A DNA stretch of 64,000 bases from Endothia cerciana (taxonomy: Eukaryota; Ascomycota; Sordariomycetes; Diaporthales; Cryphonectriaceae): contig JALRMH010000010.1 of NCBI GenBank assembly GCA_026119935.1, positions 682,001-746,000 on the forward strand. The letters are read 5' to 3'. Position 1 is the first letter of the stretch. Every line of letters begins with the position of its first letter. Both the position numbers and the translations under genes were made by a program. This document shows positions 11,724 to 23,085 of the stretch, in pieces. Below the pieces are notes generated by a model, which saw only the letters and a list, made by a program, of their open reading frames with translations, had not been told where the DNA came from and ran no database searches.

Positions 11724-13346
11724 CGTGGTCTGATACATGCACCCTCCCGTGAAAAGAACCAGCTGTTTACGACAAAAAGAGTGACTGCGGATAAAAGAGT
11801 GGACCGCGGGAGAGTGCGCTGTAAGGAATGACTATAGACGGGCCATCTCATGTAGTACACGAGCGTGTTGTCCCCAACCCTTATATACTTGTTCATTGGA
11901 TTCGTCTGGCCCCACGATGGTCTTTTCCCCCTCGGCATTATCCCGGAAAATCTCATGGCCTTCCATGCTGTCTATGATCAGGGGGTTTGTTAAGCTTGTA
12001 TGGCCCTAGGCGAGCCCGACGCGCCCTGACAAGGCGCCACGATGGTCGATCGATTCCGTTCTCAGCCTCATCTTACAAGTGGAGTGTCCCCACAGATGCC
12101 GTGAGATTTAAGGATCAGGCATTCGGTACTTGCCGGATCACCATCCTCACGGCCTTTACCTCCTAAAGGGGCTTAGATGGTGAAGCGGAGTGGGTTTGGC
12201 ACAGGCTACCATACTAAGTAAGTATCATGAATGACAGGCCCACCGTTTCCCACAGTCGCACACCGTTCATCTGGTCAGCAAGTCCCGAGGCTCTGGGTGG
12301 GCACGTGGTGGGCCGGCCAATCGCCCTGCGCCACAGCGGAGAGGGGGAGGGGAGGAGAGAGCTTGGCGGGGAGAGGGATATGTATATATCGAGGATGGCA
12401 CTCCTCGGGGGACCGGGAACTGCATAGAATTAGATATCTAGTAAGTAGGAGATGGGAAGGTCGCGCGACTAACGACAGATGCAACATCCTGAATCTTGGT
12501 TATACAGCACCTAGACGAGAGTCGCACCCGCCAAGACCTTGGCTCAGGCTTACAAGTAGGGAATCAGGTCGGACTATGCCACAGTAAAACAAAATTATTG
12601 ATCCACAATTATAGCGCCGCCCCTCAGTCACGCATGATTGACGGAATTTCTGTACTCGCCCGTAACGGCCGAGAACGAATTTGAGCTCTTGAAACATTAT
12701 GTTTCTACAAGCCGCGGAGAGACATTGTCCGTAGACACAGGGAGGCCTTGATCACCAGCGGCCAGTCTAGTCTGAACGCGCAGTAGGTATCTTTCCGGGT
12801 TTAGACTCATCATGGTGTGTCGTGGGGTCGAGCCTCGGAACTTTTGCACAAAAGAAGAGTAATGTGAGGGCGTGATGACGGAGTGGCCCGTTGTATATGT
12901 TAATTAGGTGTTCTGGTCCGTATCTTACCACAGCGACGGGTCAAAGTGATAGGAAAGACCTTCCCTCACTTGAACAGCTATAGAGACTTTGTGGGTAGAC
13001 CATTGGTGATTTTTTTTTTCCGGACACGTGCAGAAGAGAGGCTTAAGGAGAAGTATCTGCATCGTGACGGCCTGAGTACAAGTTTCGTGTATGTACTATT
13101 ACTCGGCAGACGGCAGGGCCCATAAGCTTGATGCTCAGGGCTTTGTTTAGTACTACGCTCAACTGCAAAGACTTTTGTCCGGACCCTCCGCAGACCTAGC
13201 TCGCCGGCAACCACCCGTTCCGTGAGCTCGGGATTACAGATCGTGTTGCGTGCAGTCTTCCCACAAGCAAAACATCAGCAGCACTGCCCGTTACCAGAAG
13301 AAAAGGATCGCATCTGGACCTGTCCTTCTCTCTCCAGCCTTATCAT
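11724..13346. other. Intergenic stretch
   Basis: Promoter side of the pectin lyase (11724 to about 12200) and 3' side of the CCCH gene. Several ORFs of 60-118 codons overlap near 12230-12700 on both strands and have no recognisable product. I see no gene. Confidence 0.5.
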
Positions 13347-15045
13347 TCAGCGGCCGTTAGGCCTCGCCTGAAGTGTGAGATCCTCCCGAGTACCGTCCTC
13401 AAACACCTTTAGGGTGGGCCTCTGTAGGGGGGGAATAAAAACAAAATTAGTGACAGTTCTACCAACATAGAACCGCGCGCGAGCTGGGGTGACTGAAACT
13501 GTCGTCAGGAAACGTACCAGGTCTGCGTCGTGAGTATCTTTGAAGAAGCATCTATAGCCCCAAGCACAGGGCTGATCGTTATAGATGTTCTTGCAGTGGT
13601 GACCACACAGGCAGTCGGGACGGTCGCACCACTGGCCGTCGGTACAGACAATCTGACGGCTCTTGTGACGGAGGGCAAGCTTCTCTGAAGACGTGAGCTT
13701 CGGATCTATGTCATGCTGGTGAAGGCAATTATCGCCTCTATCGCAAAAACCGGTAAGATGATAGAGGTTGCAAAAGTTGCGACCCTGAATGCGAGCCTTG
13801 TTATCGACGGACCTGTGTGCATGAGCCTCGGCAGAAGGGAGGCGCTCGTCAACGCGCTGATTGGATGCGTTCAAGAGGATGTATTTGGGCTTCGGTGCAG
13901 GTGTCTTCCTGCTGTAGAGGTCAATGATCGGGCCACTACTCAGCTTGGAGACGACCGCCCAGGTGGATGTCGGTGGCTGCAGGGATGTGTTCTCGACGGA
14001 TGAGGTGGGTGAGGCAGCAGTGCGCGAAAGCGACAGGCTACCAGTAACGTCGGAGTCGCCGTCAACGGACTTGGATGTTGGAAGGCCGGGAGTCGTTGGT
14101 ATCTGAACAGGTGGGAAAGGCTGAATCCCAATGTCCAGACACGCAGGCTGAGAGTATCTGAAGTTGTTGAGAGGCTCGGACCTGAAGACGGTGGGAAAGC
14201 TGATGATTTCAAAGTTCAGGTCGACGAAGCCGGGCGCGGCGGGCTCAGCGGAAAATAGGGTGAGCTTCTCTCTGACAATGACATCGTGCTTGTACTCCTC
14301 CAGCAGGGTGAGATATCCGTTATCACTACAAGGCCCGAAGAAGACGTGCCGGCAGGAAGAGATATGCAGCATGACCTTGAGCATCTCTCGACACTTATGA
14401 TCAGCCTTGTCCTTGCCGTAGCCAACATCAACAAAGGAGAAGAGGCTGTTGGCACGACCAAAGCCAGAGCCAAATTTCTGGAGCTCGGTGCAGCTAGACA
14501 GGATGCGCCTAGACGCAAGAGTCTTGGCTAGGCCATCCATATTTGCGTAGAAGTGGACAATGATGTTCCAGTTGTCAATGCTCGTATCGGGGTATTTGGC
14601 CTGGAGGTGGGTCTTAATCTGGTTCTTGAGTTCCTGGGCCGCACAGCCGCCACCGTTGTCGCCATGTCGGAAGTAGTCATCCCTGAATTTGGCACCATCC
14701 CCATCAATTATCATGACGACAAAGGGATGGGATTCCTTGTGTTATGTCAGCAACGGGCCAGCGGGAGATGGTAGGGAGATGGGAGGGAGATGGTAGGTAG
14801 ATGGATAGACCTACGGTTGTCAATTTCGTTTGGGTCAACTCTTTCTTAAAGGATCTGGCGTGGTTCTGCCACATGATACGGGTCTCCTTCTCATTCTCTA
14901 GCTGCTCGAGAGCCTTTGTGTTCTCCTTGCGCAGCGCATCGTAGCCCTCCAGAAGCTGCTTGAAGAGGATGTCACGGTCGCTGTCTGCCTTTTGAAACTG
15001 GGTGTAGCAGGTCTTGAAGGCCTGTGGATCGAAGTGCTTGGCCAT
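13347..15045 (-). CDS. CCCH zinc-finger protein with DUF7923-type N-terminal domain
   Basis: Two exons, 14815-15045 and 13347-14735, give 539 residues. The ATG at 15045 (MAKHFDPQAF) is the first real ATG; the frame extends further up only with a TTG. Exon 1 encodes a coiled-coil-like helix. Exon 2 opens with PFVVMIIDGDGAKF, a hallmark of a fungal domain that precedes CCCH fingers (a NYN/PIN-like fold has been suggested for such IDGDG proteins). A Ser/Pro-rich linker follows. About residue 400 there is one canonical finger, CNLYHLTGFCDRGDNCLHQH (C-x8-C-x5-C-x3-H), then a second Cys/His-rich cluster with CDRPDCLCGHHC. A role in RNA binding or decay is inferred from the finger type, not shown. 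The spliced intron (79 bp) is phase 0 with GTAGGT..AAG ends. Confidence 0.85.
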
Positions 15046-15414
15046 GCTGGTTGAGCTCAACAGCGAGGTCGTGAGCAACGGGCCAGGGCCAGTGGGTGCT
15101 GCCGAGGGGGCAGGGGGCAGTGAGTCACTGTTCCGGCTCTGGCCAGTTTGTCGAGGATGCCCAGGCAGAATTGAGAACAGAGATGCTGAGACTGGATCCG
15201 AGACGGATGCTGGGGGAGCAAGGAGGTGTGTGATATGGTTGAGGCGTCAAGGTTGATCAAGGTTTGAAAGTTGGACCAGATGAAAGCTCCGCGGAAGTTG
15301 AGTGCTGCAAAGGATCGATGGCAGTCTGGCTGATGTTGACGTTGAAATGAGGAACAAATCTGGGTATAACGTCAATATGTGGTGCTTGATGACAAGAGAT
15401 GGTACAAGCTTTGC

Positions 15415-15415
<1 letters not shown>

Positions 15416-15463
<48 letters not shown>
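15416..15463. repeat. Trinucleotide microsatellite (CTG)16
   Basis: Sixteen uninterrupted CTG units. On the minus strand they would read Gln in one frame, Ala or Ser in others. The Gln frame has a stop shortly upstream and lacks an ATG, so a coding role is unproven. The tract lies about 370 bp upstream of the CCCH gene start. Confidence 0.95.
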
Positions 15464-15464
<1 letters not shown>

Positions 15465-16688
15465 GCTGGTGAACGGAGCACTGTAGCTGGTGGTCAGGTT
15501 CGAGGTTCTGATGGAATATTCACTGTCCTGCTTGTTGTAGGTAGACGTCTCCGGAATCCAGAACAGAATGTTGTGGAGCGCCTGGCAAGGTTCCGGACTG
15601 GTTGGTACCGCACCTTGAGGTACCTGGGGTGCTCCGGCAGCGACCAATGGGGTCCACCGTTCTGCCAAAAGGAAGGAAGGCTGCAGGTGGTGACTGTGAA
15701 TTCCTTTCCAAAATGCAGGTCTACCTCTACTTATCTCATATCAGGCATACTTGTGGCTCTCCTCATTCTCGGCATTCTCACACCCGCATCATTGTTGTTG
15801 TTCTGAATAGCCTGAGACCAAGTGCTTGAGTGATTACTTGGTGAAAGAGGTATCGTATCGTCTCCCATCGTGACAGAGGCTGGGTTGTCACTTTTCAACT
15901 TCTCTCGAAGCGCACGGTGTATTATTCCGGATGTGTTTGTTACCGTGTGAGCTCTTACAGGGGGTTGCTTGTCTAAGCCTGTAGCTGGAAGTCTCAGACC
16001 TGATGGGACAAGGCACAACATATTCAGCAGTCAGACGCTAGAGACACCTCAAAGGGCCAAAGGGAGACCTAGTATCCGGTAATCGCCTAACCACAGCCTC
16101 AAAGCTTCGCCTTGCATGTGAGATGCCGAGTGGGTGCTGAGCTGGCCCTGCAAGAAATCTTCACAGCCGGGAGGCTGCAGCTGCTCTCTGTGTATTGGAT
16201 GCCCAACTACAGCTGTGGCCCACTCATCTGGGAAGATACCTTGGTGTCTAGACTTGCATGCCATTTGGTCTCTGAAGTTCATAGTCCAGACAGAGGAGGC
16301 ATGATCACTTTTCAGAACGGTGCCAGGTTGATACATTGCAAGATATGAGAGGTGGGAAAAGCTTATCCTCCTGCGTGGGGTATGGCTCCCTATCAAATAG
16401 GTCGACCTCAGCCTAGTAGATACTTGCTGGATAAGGGAGGTCAAGGCTAGGGAGAGCTTGCTGAGGTGAGGGCCCCAAAGTACGTCCTCCGCTGGGCGGA
16501 GGGTTAGGGTAGGGGGTGTTGGGGGTGCGATGTGGGGGAGGTCGGCAGAAGGTTTGCCCCCGCCGCGACGGGCCAGATCGGTGGGTCGGGGTACGAGTGC
16601 CCCGCGGGGGGGGTATGGTAGGCTGCAGGTGTGTGTCACTACTGCCTAGGCATTAGGTGGTAAAGGTTGTCCTGCAGCGATTGAGCCT

Positions 16689-16737
16689 CGGCCCACGGCC
16701 CACGGCCCACGGCCCACGGCCCACGGCCCACGGTCCA
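16689..16737. repeat. 7-bp tandem repeat, seven copies
   Basis: CGGCCCA is repeated seven times (six exact, the seventh CGGTCCA), followed by partial similarity CGCTTCACGG. It sits about 150-200 bp upstream of the thiolase ATG, within its probable promoter or leader. Confidence 0.95.
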
Positions 16738-16891
16738 CGCTTCACGGCAGGACTCCACGCCCGACCGCCCTCTCACCCGGTCTCCTCACGATGTCTTCTT
16801 CTCTCCCACTCCTCACCTCTTTCTGCTCTTCTTCTTCCTCTTCGCCATATTGTTATTGCATCCAGCCAGCCTGAACAAGAACAAGCACAAG

Positions 16892-18450
16892 ATGGCAGTC
16901 GAACGATTGGGATCGATCCTGAAGCACCTCACCCCGGGGAGCGCTCTGTCCTCGCTGTAAGTAGGGGCCCGTTTCATGGGGGGAGAGGAAAGAGTGATAT
17001 GTTGGACTGGAACGGCCCGCAGGAGCCACAGGCGTGGAGAGGCGAGGCGTGGCGAGGCTGACATCCATCTCCTTGCTCTTTCTAGAACATCCAAGAATGC
17101 CGACGACATCGTCATCACCCTCGCCATCCGGACCCCCCTTACAAAGGCAAAGAAGGGCGGCTTCAAGGACACCAGCCTCGAGTACTTGATCTATGCCCTG
17201 CTGAAGGAAGTCAACGAGCGATCTGGCCTTGATCCCGCACTAGTTGAGGATATCTGCCTGGGAAATGTAGGCTCATCCTATGCCTCCCGGCCCTTTGCAC
17301 CGAGCTCTCTCGTGTGCTCTGCCCATCTCCGTCCTCCCCCGCGTTGCTGATCCCGGGTCGTACAACAGGTCTCCGATGGCAAGGCAGCATACAAGGTCCG
17401 CGCCGCCTCCCTCGCTGCAGGCTTTCCAAATACCGCCGGTGCCTCGTCCGTGAATCGCTTCTGCTCCTCCGGCCTCAAGGCCACCGCCGACATCGCCAAC
17501 CAGATCTCCGCCGGCAATATTGACATTGGCGTAGCGATCGGCGCGGAATCCATGACCATCGGCGGTGACCGCCTCGAGCAGCCTTTCGACCGGGATGTCG
17601 TCTCCCAGAGCCAGGAATCCGTTGACTGCATGGAGCCCATGGGCTGGACCAGCGAAAATGTCAGCCGCGACTTCGGCATCACGAGGGAGGAGATGGACAA
17701 GTTTGCAGCCGAGAGCTTCCAGAGGGCCGAGAAGGCCCAGAAGCAGGGCTGGTTCGACGATGAGATTGTGCCCATCAGGACAAAGGTCAAGGGCCCAGAT
17801 GGCGAGGCCAAGGAGGTTGTTCTGACCAGGGACGAGGGCATCAGGCCAGGTACCACCCCTGAGGGTCTGGGCAAGATCAGGGCTGCCTTCCCTCAGTGGG
17901 GCTCCACCACCACTGGCGGCAATGCCAGCCAGGTCACCGACGGAGGTACGTCTTCCGCGCATTGCAGGCTATCACCCTGCCATGCTTAGCATTTGTGTGG
18001 GCGTGGCTAATGTGTGAGTTTACAGCCGCTGCTGTCCTGTTGATGAAGCGCTCTACGGCCATCCGGCTCGGCCAGCCTATCATGGCTAAATACGTTGGCT
18101 CCACGGTCGCTGGCCTGGCCCCACGTATCATGGGTATTGGACCCAGCATTGCCATTCCCAAGCTCTTGTCCAAGTACGGCCTGACCATCAACGATATCGA
18201 CGTCGTCGAAATCAACGAGGCCTTTGCGTCCATGGGCGTCTATTGCCGTGACAAGCTCGGTCTGGACTGGGCCAAGATGAATCCAAAGGGCGGTGCCATT
18301 GCACTCGGCCACCCTCTTGGCGCCACGGGTACGCGGCAGATCGTTACTGGCTTGAGCGAGTGTCGGCGCACAGGCAAGAAGATCTTGTTAACGAGTATGT
18401 GCATCGGCACTGGCATGGGCATGGCTGGTCTGTTCGTCAACGAGCAGTAG
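16892..18450 (+). CDS. Peroxisomal 3-ketoacyl-CoA thiolase
   Basis: Four exons, 16892-16956, 17086-17266, 17369-17945 and 18026-18450, give 415 residues. The N-terminus MAVERLGSILKHL contains a canonical PTS2 (R-L-x5-H-L), split from the catalytic body by the first intron. The thiolase fold shows the nucleophilic Cys in NRFCSSGLKA (about residue 114), the NEAF motif, the His in GGAIALGHPLGATG (about 370) and the second catalytic Cys in MCIGTGMG (about 400). It cleaves 3-ketoacyl-CoA to acetyl-CoA and a shortened acyl-CoA, the last step of peroxisomal beta-oxidation. It is orthologous in type to yeast Pot1/Fox3. PTS2 implies import by Pex7. Introns are 129, 102 and 80 bp. No residue is missing, so it should be active. 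Confidence 0.96.
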
Positions 18451-19430
18451 ATGTGAGACGTTGATCGAGCGGGAGAGCTGAGCCAGGGTCTCATGGCTAC
18501 AGAGGCCGAGATTTGTACCGATCTTGTGGTCCAGTTGGTTCTACTACTTATCATCAGAAGCCATTGTACGTAACATTTGTTTCCGGAGTTGATTTGGCCA
18601 AAATTGAAATTCGATCTCCCTCCACGACAGCCTTAACTGCCTCGTGGGCTACCAAGCATTCGTATGAATACTGTCGACGTCTGCCGGCGGCCCTGCAAGG
18701 CCCCTAGGGCTACATAGGGTAGGTAGGGTCCCATCAGCCTATTGTATCTACTTGGAACGAAATGGTCCGTCTCAGCCTCTTGGCCCCCATGTCCTTCAAA
18801 GTCCTTGCGTTCATTCCTCATGTGGAGAACGCCCGAGCCCTGCCCATCTTCATGCGGTACTCAATCCCTCTTACTTCTAGTCGGCCACGAAGGTGAGCGC
18901 TTGAGTTGCAGCTCCCAAGAACTCGGCACACCCCGGGAATGAACTTGGCGGGGGCTTCGTTATACAACGCAGCCTTGGCAGTAACGCCTGTGAACCGGCA
19001 CAGAGAGCGGCCACCAAGACATCTCCAAGGAAATTCCCAAGCAATTCTACCGTTTCGCTATACACGAACACGGCCAGCGCCTTCCGCACATCAGGATCGA
19101 ACACAGGGGCCCTAGTGAGGACAAGTCTGATTTGCACTCAGTGGGTGGTGCGCCACCAACAAACCGCCCCGATTGACGAGGCAAAATCGCCTTTAGACAA
19201 CAGATTATCTCCTTCCAAGAGGTTAGACCATGAGCCATATGACGAAGTTGGCTGTCAGGATACGGCAACTGATTCGGTTCTTCTACGAGGCGGCGCAGAC
19301 GGATGTGATGGTTGACCCATCTTCAGTTGGGCTGACGGGCTTGTCTACTGCTTGACTTCAATTCCCAGTCTGCGAGTATATTTGTATGTCTTCGTACAAT
19401 ATACAACTATTTCCAACAATGGCTATGGCT
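18451..19430. other. Intergenic stretch between convergent genes
   Basis: Shared 3' side of the thiolase (plus) and the flavin reductase (minus). ORFs of 60-86 codons are scattered on both strands without similarity. I see no gene. Confidence 0.55.
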
Positions 19431-20908
19431 TCATGCCACGTAGGGGGTACCGAAAGGCTGAAGCTCCATCCCCTCGATATCGATGAATCCATACTTCGAT
19501 CCGTCCTTATTATTGGCCATCATTTCTGACCACTGCTGCACTGATTTCATAAAAGCATCCTTGTGCTTGTCTCGAGACAGGTCAAGTGGCTCTTTATCCT
19601 GCCCGACCAAGCGAATCCTGCTATCCTGTCAGCGGTTGAGAATGACAACATATGGGTTATCGACAAGAACAGTGTGGACTTACTGAGTACCCGCAGCCAC
19701 GTTGGTAATGCCAAAATCCTGCTCATCTAGTTTGTACTGTATCGCACTCCTCACCTTGCCCTCTAGGATCCGCTTCGGCAGGTCAAACTCGTGAGCGGTC
19801 GGCCTTCCTAGAGAGACGCCGTCGACCGTGTCCAACGCCTTCACCATCGCACCGACAGTCCTCAAGCCGCCGACAATGTATGTCTTGGTCTTCTTGAGCC
19901 GTGGAGCAATGGTATCGGCAAACTCGAGGAAGAAGGCCTCTCGCTTCTTGCTTGATTCCCTCTTGTGTTCGAATGCTAACTGCTCGTAAGTGCCCCCAGA
20001 GAGCTCGACGTGGTCGAACCCGTGCTTCTCCAACTCCTCGCACAGATTGGCGCAGTCCTCGGGGCTGAACCCGCCCTTCTGGAACTCGACACTGTTGATC
20101 TTAATGCCGAGGCTGAAAGATTTGTCGCTGACGCGAGCCTTGATGGCATCCGCGATCTCCAGGATGATGCGTGCCCGGTTCAACAGTGAGCCTCCATATT
20201 CATCCGTGCGCTTGTTGGTCGACGGAGCGAGGAACTGGGCAAGCAGGTAGCCACTTGAAGTGAGGATTAGTTTCGTAACTTGCGCACCCAGGGAATCTAA
20301 CAAGGGAACACGTACTGTGCCGCGTGAAGCTGCACCCCATCAAACCCCGCCTTGTGGACATATTCGGCCGCATGTGCAAATCCCTCCACCACACGGTCGA
20401 TATCCTTCTTCTCCATCGGGCGTGGCTTGGCAAACCTCATGCCGAAGATCTCGCTCTCGAGCTGGACATCGCTCGCGGAGATGGGGTGCGGCTGGATATG
20501 CTCTGCGACCTGCCGTCCCGGGTGGGACAGCTGCGCCAGGAATATCGAGCCCTGCTTCCCGGCCGCGGCGGCCACCTTCTTGAAGGCCTCGAACCTCTCG
20601 CCCTCAAAGGGCTCGCCATATGGGATGATGGGGTTCCCGGCTGCCTCCAGGTGATCGTACTCGATCATGACGTTGCCGGACAGGATCACACCGTAGCCGC
20701 CCTCGCCCCAGCGCCGGTATACGTTGACGAGCTCAGGTGTCGGGATGCCGCGCCTCTCGAGCACTTTCGGGTCCCACGTGGAAAGGCGTTCCGTCATGGC
20801 CGCCTTCATGAAGCGGTTCTTGGCTGTAAGCCCGCTGAACTCGAATCTCAGAGGCTGGCCGAGGGGGGACGGATCAACGTCCTCGGCTTCGAATCGTGCG
20901 GGCGTCAT
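19431..20908 (-). CDS. NADH:flavin oxidoreductase (old yellow enzyme family)
   Basis: Three exons, 20316-20908, 19684-20253 and 19431-19617, give 449 residues. The ATG at 20908 (MTPARFEAED) is used because the extension upstream starts only with TTG. The TIM barrel shows KNRFMKAAMTE near the start, the strand AQLSHPGRQ, and GFDGVQLHAAHGYLLAQFLAP, where His-x2-His are the active-site residues that hold the substrate oxygen. RTDEYGGSL.NRAR and the late strand VDGVSLGRP (phosphate-binding) follow. It would be an FMN enzyme reducing activated alkenes or enoates with NAD(P)H. It belongs to the broad bacterial-like OYE class widespread in ascomycetes; the substrate is unknown. The last exon's acceptor is ambiguous by a few bases (two AGs close together). 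Confidence 0.9.
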
Positions 20909-21480
20909 CTTAGCTTTGCGCAATGACCTATTTACAACCAGATCAGCTTCTCGTTGATGTATACTATGAGCTCGAACGTTGAGGTGATGAAGAACGATTC
21001 CAGTTATAAACCTAAAGGTCTAACAAAAGGCCCCTTTGCTATAGGCAATCTGGTCTTACATGAATACTTACTTTCGACGTCGACCCTTTGCCTTTTGTAT
21101 GAAATCATCACTACCATGCCTAAGTAATTAGTAATGCTAGCACTGTTTCTGTGGGCCTTTGTCCCTTGAGATGAACAGCTGTTGCAACGCGGCTGTCTCG
21201 GCTAGTGTTGGTTTGAAGTTCAGCAAACCGGGTACATCGGACGACATGGATAGCAGCCAAGTCGTCCCCTCCTCCACCCTTGAAGTAACCTATAGCAATC
21301 ACTGCCCAAATAATTGTAATACGTGCCAGTCTTCTCTTGCTGTTTCTGACACTGTAGTTGAATTGTGATAGCCACCCGTGCTCTTCCGAGCCCTCTTGGA
21401 ATTCGTGAGTCCATAAGGTTTGGACACCAGGCAGGCTCTGTCCAGGCTTGAGGATCGAGGCCTGACCGCCATACGCTATC
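20909..21480. other. Intergenic stretch
   Basis: Promoter of the flavin reductase and 3' side of the TENA gene. Only short overlapping frames are present. No feature is supported. Confidence 0.55.
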
Positions 21481-22299
21481 CTACCCAACGTCTGGCCAGA
21501 ATGCTCCCTCAGCAGCAATGAGCCCCCCCCACACCTTCTCCGCCCTCTTGGCCAGGGAAGTCTTGACACCATCCCCCAGGGCATCGACGGCCTCCGAAAC
21601 GGCACGGTCGATGACGCCCGACAGCTGCTGCACGAAGTCCGCAAAGCCCTTGTTGGCCCAGTTCGGTATGAACTCCTCCCGCAGTGCGCCTCCGTCCGCG
21701 TCCTGGGACCCACCGGCCCGGTCTTTCTGGTTGGACTTGGCCCACATCCACGCTTCCAAGTAGACCTTTTCGGTGCCCCAGAACACCACCGCGGCCTCCA
21801 GCCACGGGAGAGGTAGGCTCTTGTCGGCCGCGGCGGCGGGGTGCACCGAGCCGAACAGCTTTTCGAACAGGACCAGCCCCGGCAGCCTTGCGCTACCCCG
21901 TACCTGCCGTGTCTCCCGTCCGCCCCTCGTCACGGTCTCCGTCTCGAGGTCGACGGCGATGGCGTACCTTCGGGCCACATCGATGAAGAAGCGCTCTTCC
22001 CGGCGGAGACCCGTGAGTGATTGGATCAGCCAGTCAACAAGCTGAGTCTCTGGTGCCGCTTCGGTGTCTGTCTCCGGGGTCGTCAGCGGTAAGTCGATGA
22101 TCGCCAGGGCCCGGCCTACTGCCCGGGTGTATGCATGGATGTAGAGCCTGTCGTTGGCCAGCCACTTGCCCAAGGTCTCATTGTCGATGCGACCCTGTCC
22201 GGCAGCTAGGAGGAAAGGGGCCTGGGTTGCAGCCTCGTAAGCCGGTACGTCAAGGGACAGGAGGTGAGTGGTAAGAGACCAAGAAGATGTTGAGGCCAT
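21481..22299 (-). CDS. TENA/THI-4 domain protein, no obvious nucleophilic Cys
   Basis: Single exon of 272 residues from an ATG at 22299. The all-helical TENA/THI-4 (haem-oxygenase-like) fold is suggested by YEAATQAPFLLAAGQGRIDN, then LGKWLANDRLYIHAYTRAVG, a central WGTEKVYLEAWMWAK segment and a terminal helix. Family members hydrolyse or rearrange thiamine-related pyrimidines when a conserved Cys is present in the central helix. Here that helix (LEAAVVFWGTEKVYLEAW) has no Cys, so thiaminase-type chemistry is doubtful and another role (ligand binding, a different small molecule) is possible. It is transcribed in the same direction as the SRPBCC gene 220 bp upstream. The fungal subfamily of this length is common and uncharacterised. 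Confidence 0.85.
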   Translation of the reverse strand: MASTSSWSLTTHLLSLDVPAYEAATQAPFLLAAGQGRIDNETLGKWLANDRLYIHAYTRAVGRALAIIDLPLTTPETDTEAAPETQLVDWLIQSLTGLRREERFFIDVARRYAIAVDLETETVTRGGRETRQVRGSARLPGLVLFEKLFGSVHPAAAADKSLPLPWLEAAVVFWGTEKVYLEAWMWAKSNQKDRAGGSQDADGGALREEFIPNWANKGFADFVQQLSGVIDRAVSEAVDALGDGVKTSLAKRAEKVWGGLIAAEGAFWPDVG

Positions 22300-22521
22300 G
22301 ATAAGAACGGGGGCTCCCTCTAAGGAGTTACCGCCAGAGCATATCCTTCCATTGAATGCTCACTGGAAACTCGAGAAAACTCCAGCACGGAGTTAAAAAG
22401 ACACTTCGAGTGACGTCGTGCTGACGCGATACTATTCGACCCGAACCCTACTTGTTACACGATAATATACCCACATAGTAATCGATTCGGGTTCTCCCCA
22501 TGGCGAAAAGCCTACGCAACT

Positions 22522-23085
22522 TCAGCTTCGTTCCCACTTCCCCACGCTCCCCAGGTTCGTCTTGCCGACCTTCTGGCCCTGGGCAGTCACCACCAGCCCG
22601 TCCAGCCAGTCCTGGTGGCCCAGCAGCATCACATCCGGCTTGTCCTCGCTCATCTGAGCGAAAACTCCGCCAACCTGGCTCTCCTGCGTCAGGATCCTGA
22701 CCCTGCTGCCCTCCAGGTCCTCTACGAGCCACGCGTGGTAGACCTGCACGCCGTTCGCGTCCGCCATCCAGGCAAGCCGGCCAGGCGTGCCCTCCCCCGG
22801 GGCCACCGACTCCTCGACGGAGCAGTCCAGGGGCGGGAAGCCGAAGGTGCTGAGCTTGAACTCGTCCCCCTTCTCCAGCATGGGCCCGGACCCGGGCGGC
22901 GTGATCTGCTGGCAGTTTTTGTAGTATGATTCCCACTTCGTGATATCATCCAGTAATGCCCAGATCTGAGCTGCCGTGATGTCCTTGGCGATGCGCTCGT
23001 TGGAGACGAAGTTGTCGGTGATGCCGGGTGTGAATTTGGAAGGCCATATAATGGGGGCCTGGGTGGTCGGGTTGGAGTTTGACAT
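22522..23085 (-). CDS. SRPBCC / polyketide-cyclase-like (START-fold) protein
   Basis: Single exon of 187 residues from an ATG at 23085. The pattern is that of the helix-grip fold of polyketide_cyc2-type proteins: an N-terminal helix with ITAAQIWALLDDITKWESYY, then LEKGDEFKLSTFGFP, the strands GRLAWMADANGVQVYHAWLV, VRILTQESQ and a long C-terminal helix DWLDGLVVTAQGQK. Members bind hydrophobic ligands or catalyse cyclisation or dehydration. No catalytic residue can be assigned here. It neighbours TENA and OYE-type genes, a layout suggesting small-molecule metabolism, though no core biosynthetic enzyme is present. Confidence 0.85.
   Translation of the reverse strand: MSNSNPTTQAPIIWPSKFTPGITDNFVSNERIAKDITAAQIWALLDDITKWESYYKNCQQITPPGSGPMLEKGDEFKLSTFGFPPLDCSVEESVAPGEGTPGRLAWMADANGVQVYHAWLVEDLEGSRVRILTQESQVGGVFAQMSEDKPDVMLLGHQDWLDGLVVTAQGQKVGKTNLGSVGKWERS

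Larger units (their letters stand above)
15046..16891. other. Repeat-bearing intergenic stretch; possible minus-strand exons
   Basis: Upstream region of the CCCH gene and promoter of the thiolase. It holds a 16-unit CTG tract and a 7-copy 7-bp repeat (separate entries). An ATG-initiated minus-strand ORF at 15731-16021 (96 codons, Ser/Asn-rich end reading WSQAIQNNNNDAGV) and open frames down to 15257 could be exons of an unrecognised gene or a long 5' leader. I could not join them convincingly. A 196-codon frame at 16049-16639 lacks an ATG start at its end and resembles nothing. Confidence 0.4.

Noticed and set aside
16495..16525. Telomere-like GGGTTAGGGTAGGG
   Set aside because: Only about two imperfect units, inside a G-rich stretch far from any end; not a telomeric array.
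16049..16639. 196-codon minus-strand ORF
   Set aside because: Its first codon is GTG, not ATG, and the translation shows no domain, signal or splice logic.
17273..17962. 229-codon and 198-codon minus-strand ORFs
   Set aside because: Antisense shadows of the thiolase exons; no motif.
20324..20926. 200-codon plus-strand ORF
   Set aside because: Antisense shadow of the flavin oxidoreductase exon 1.
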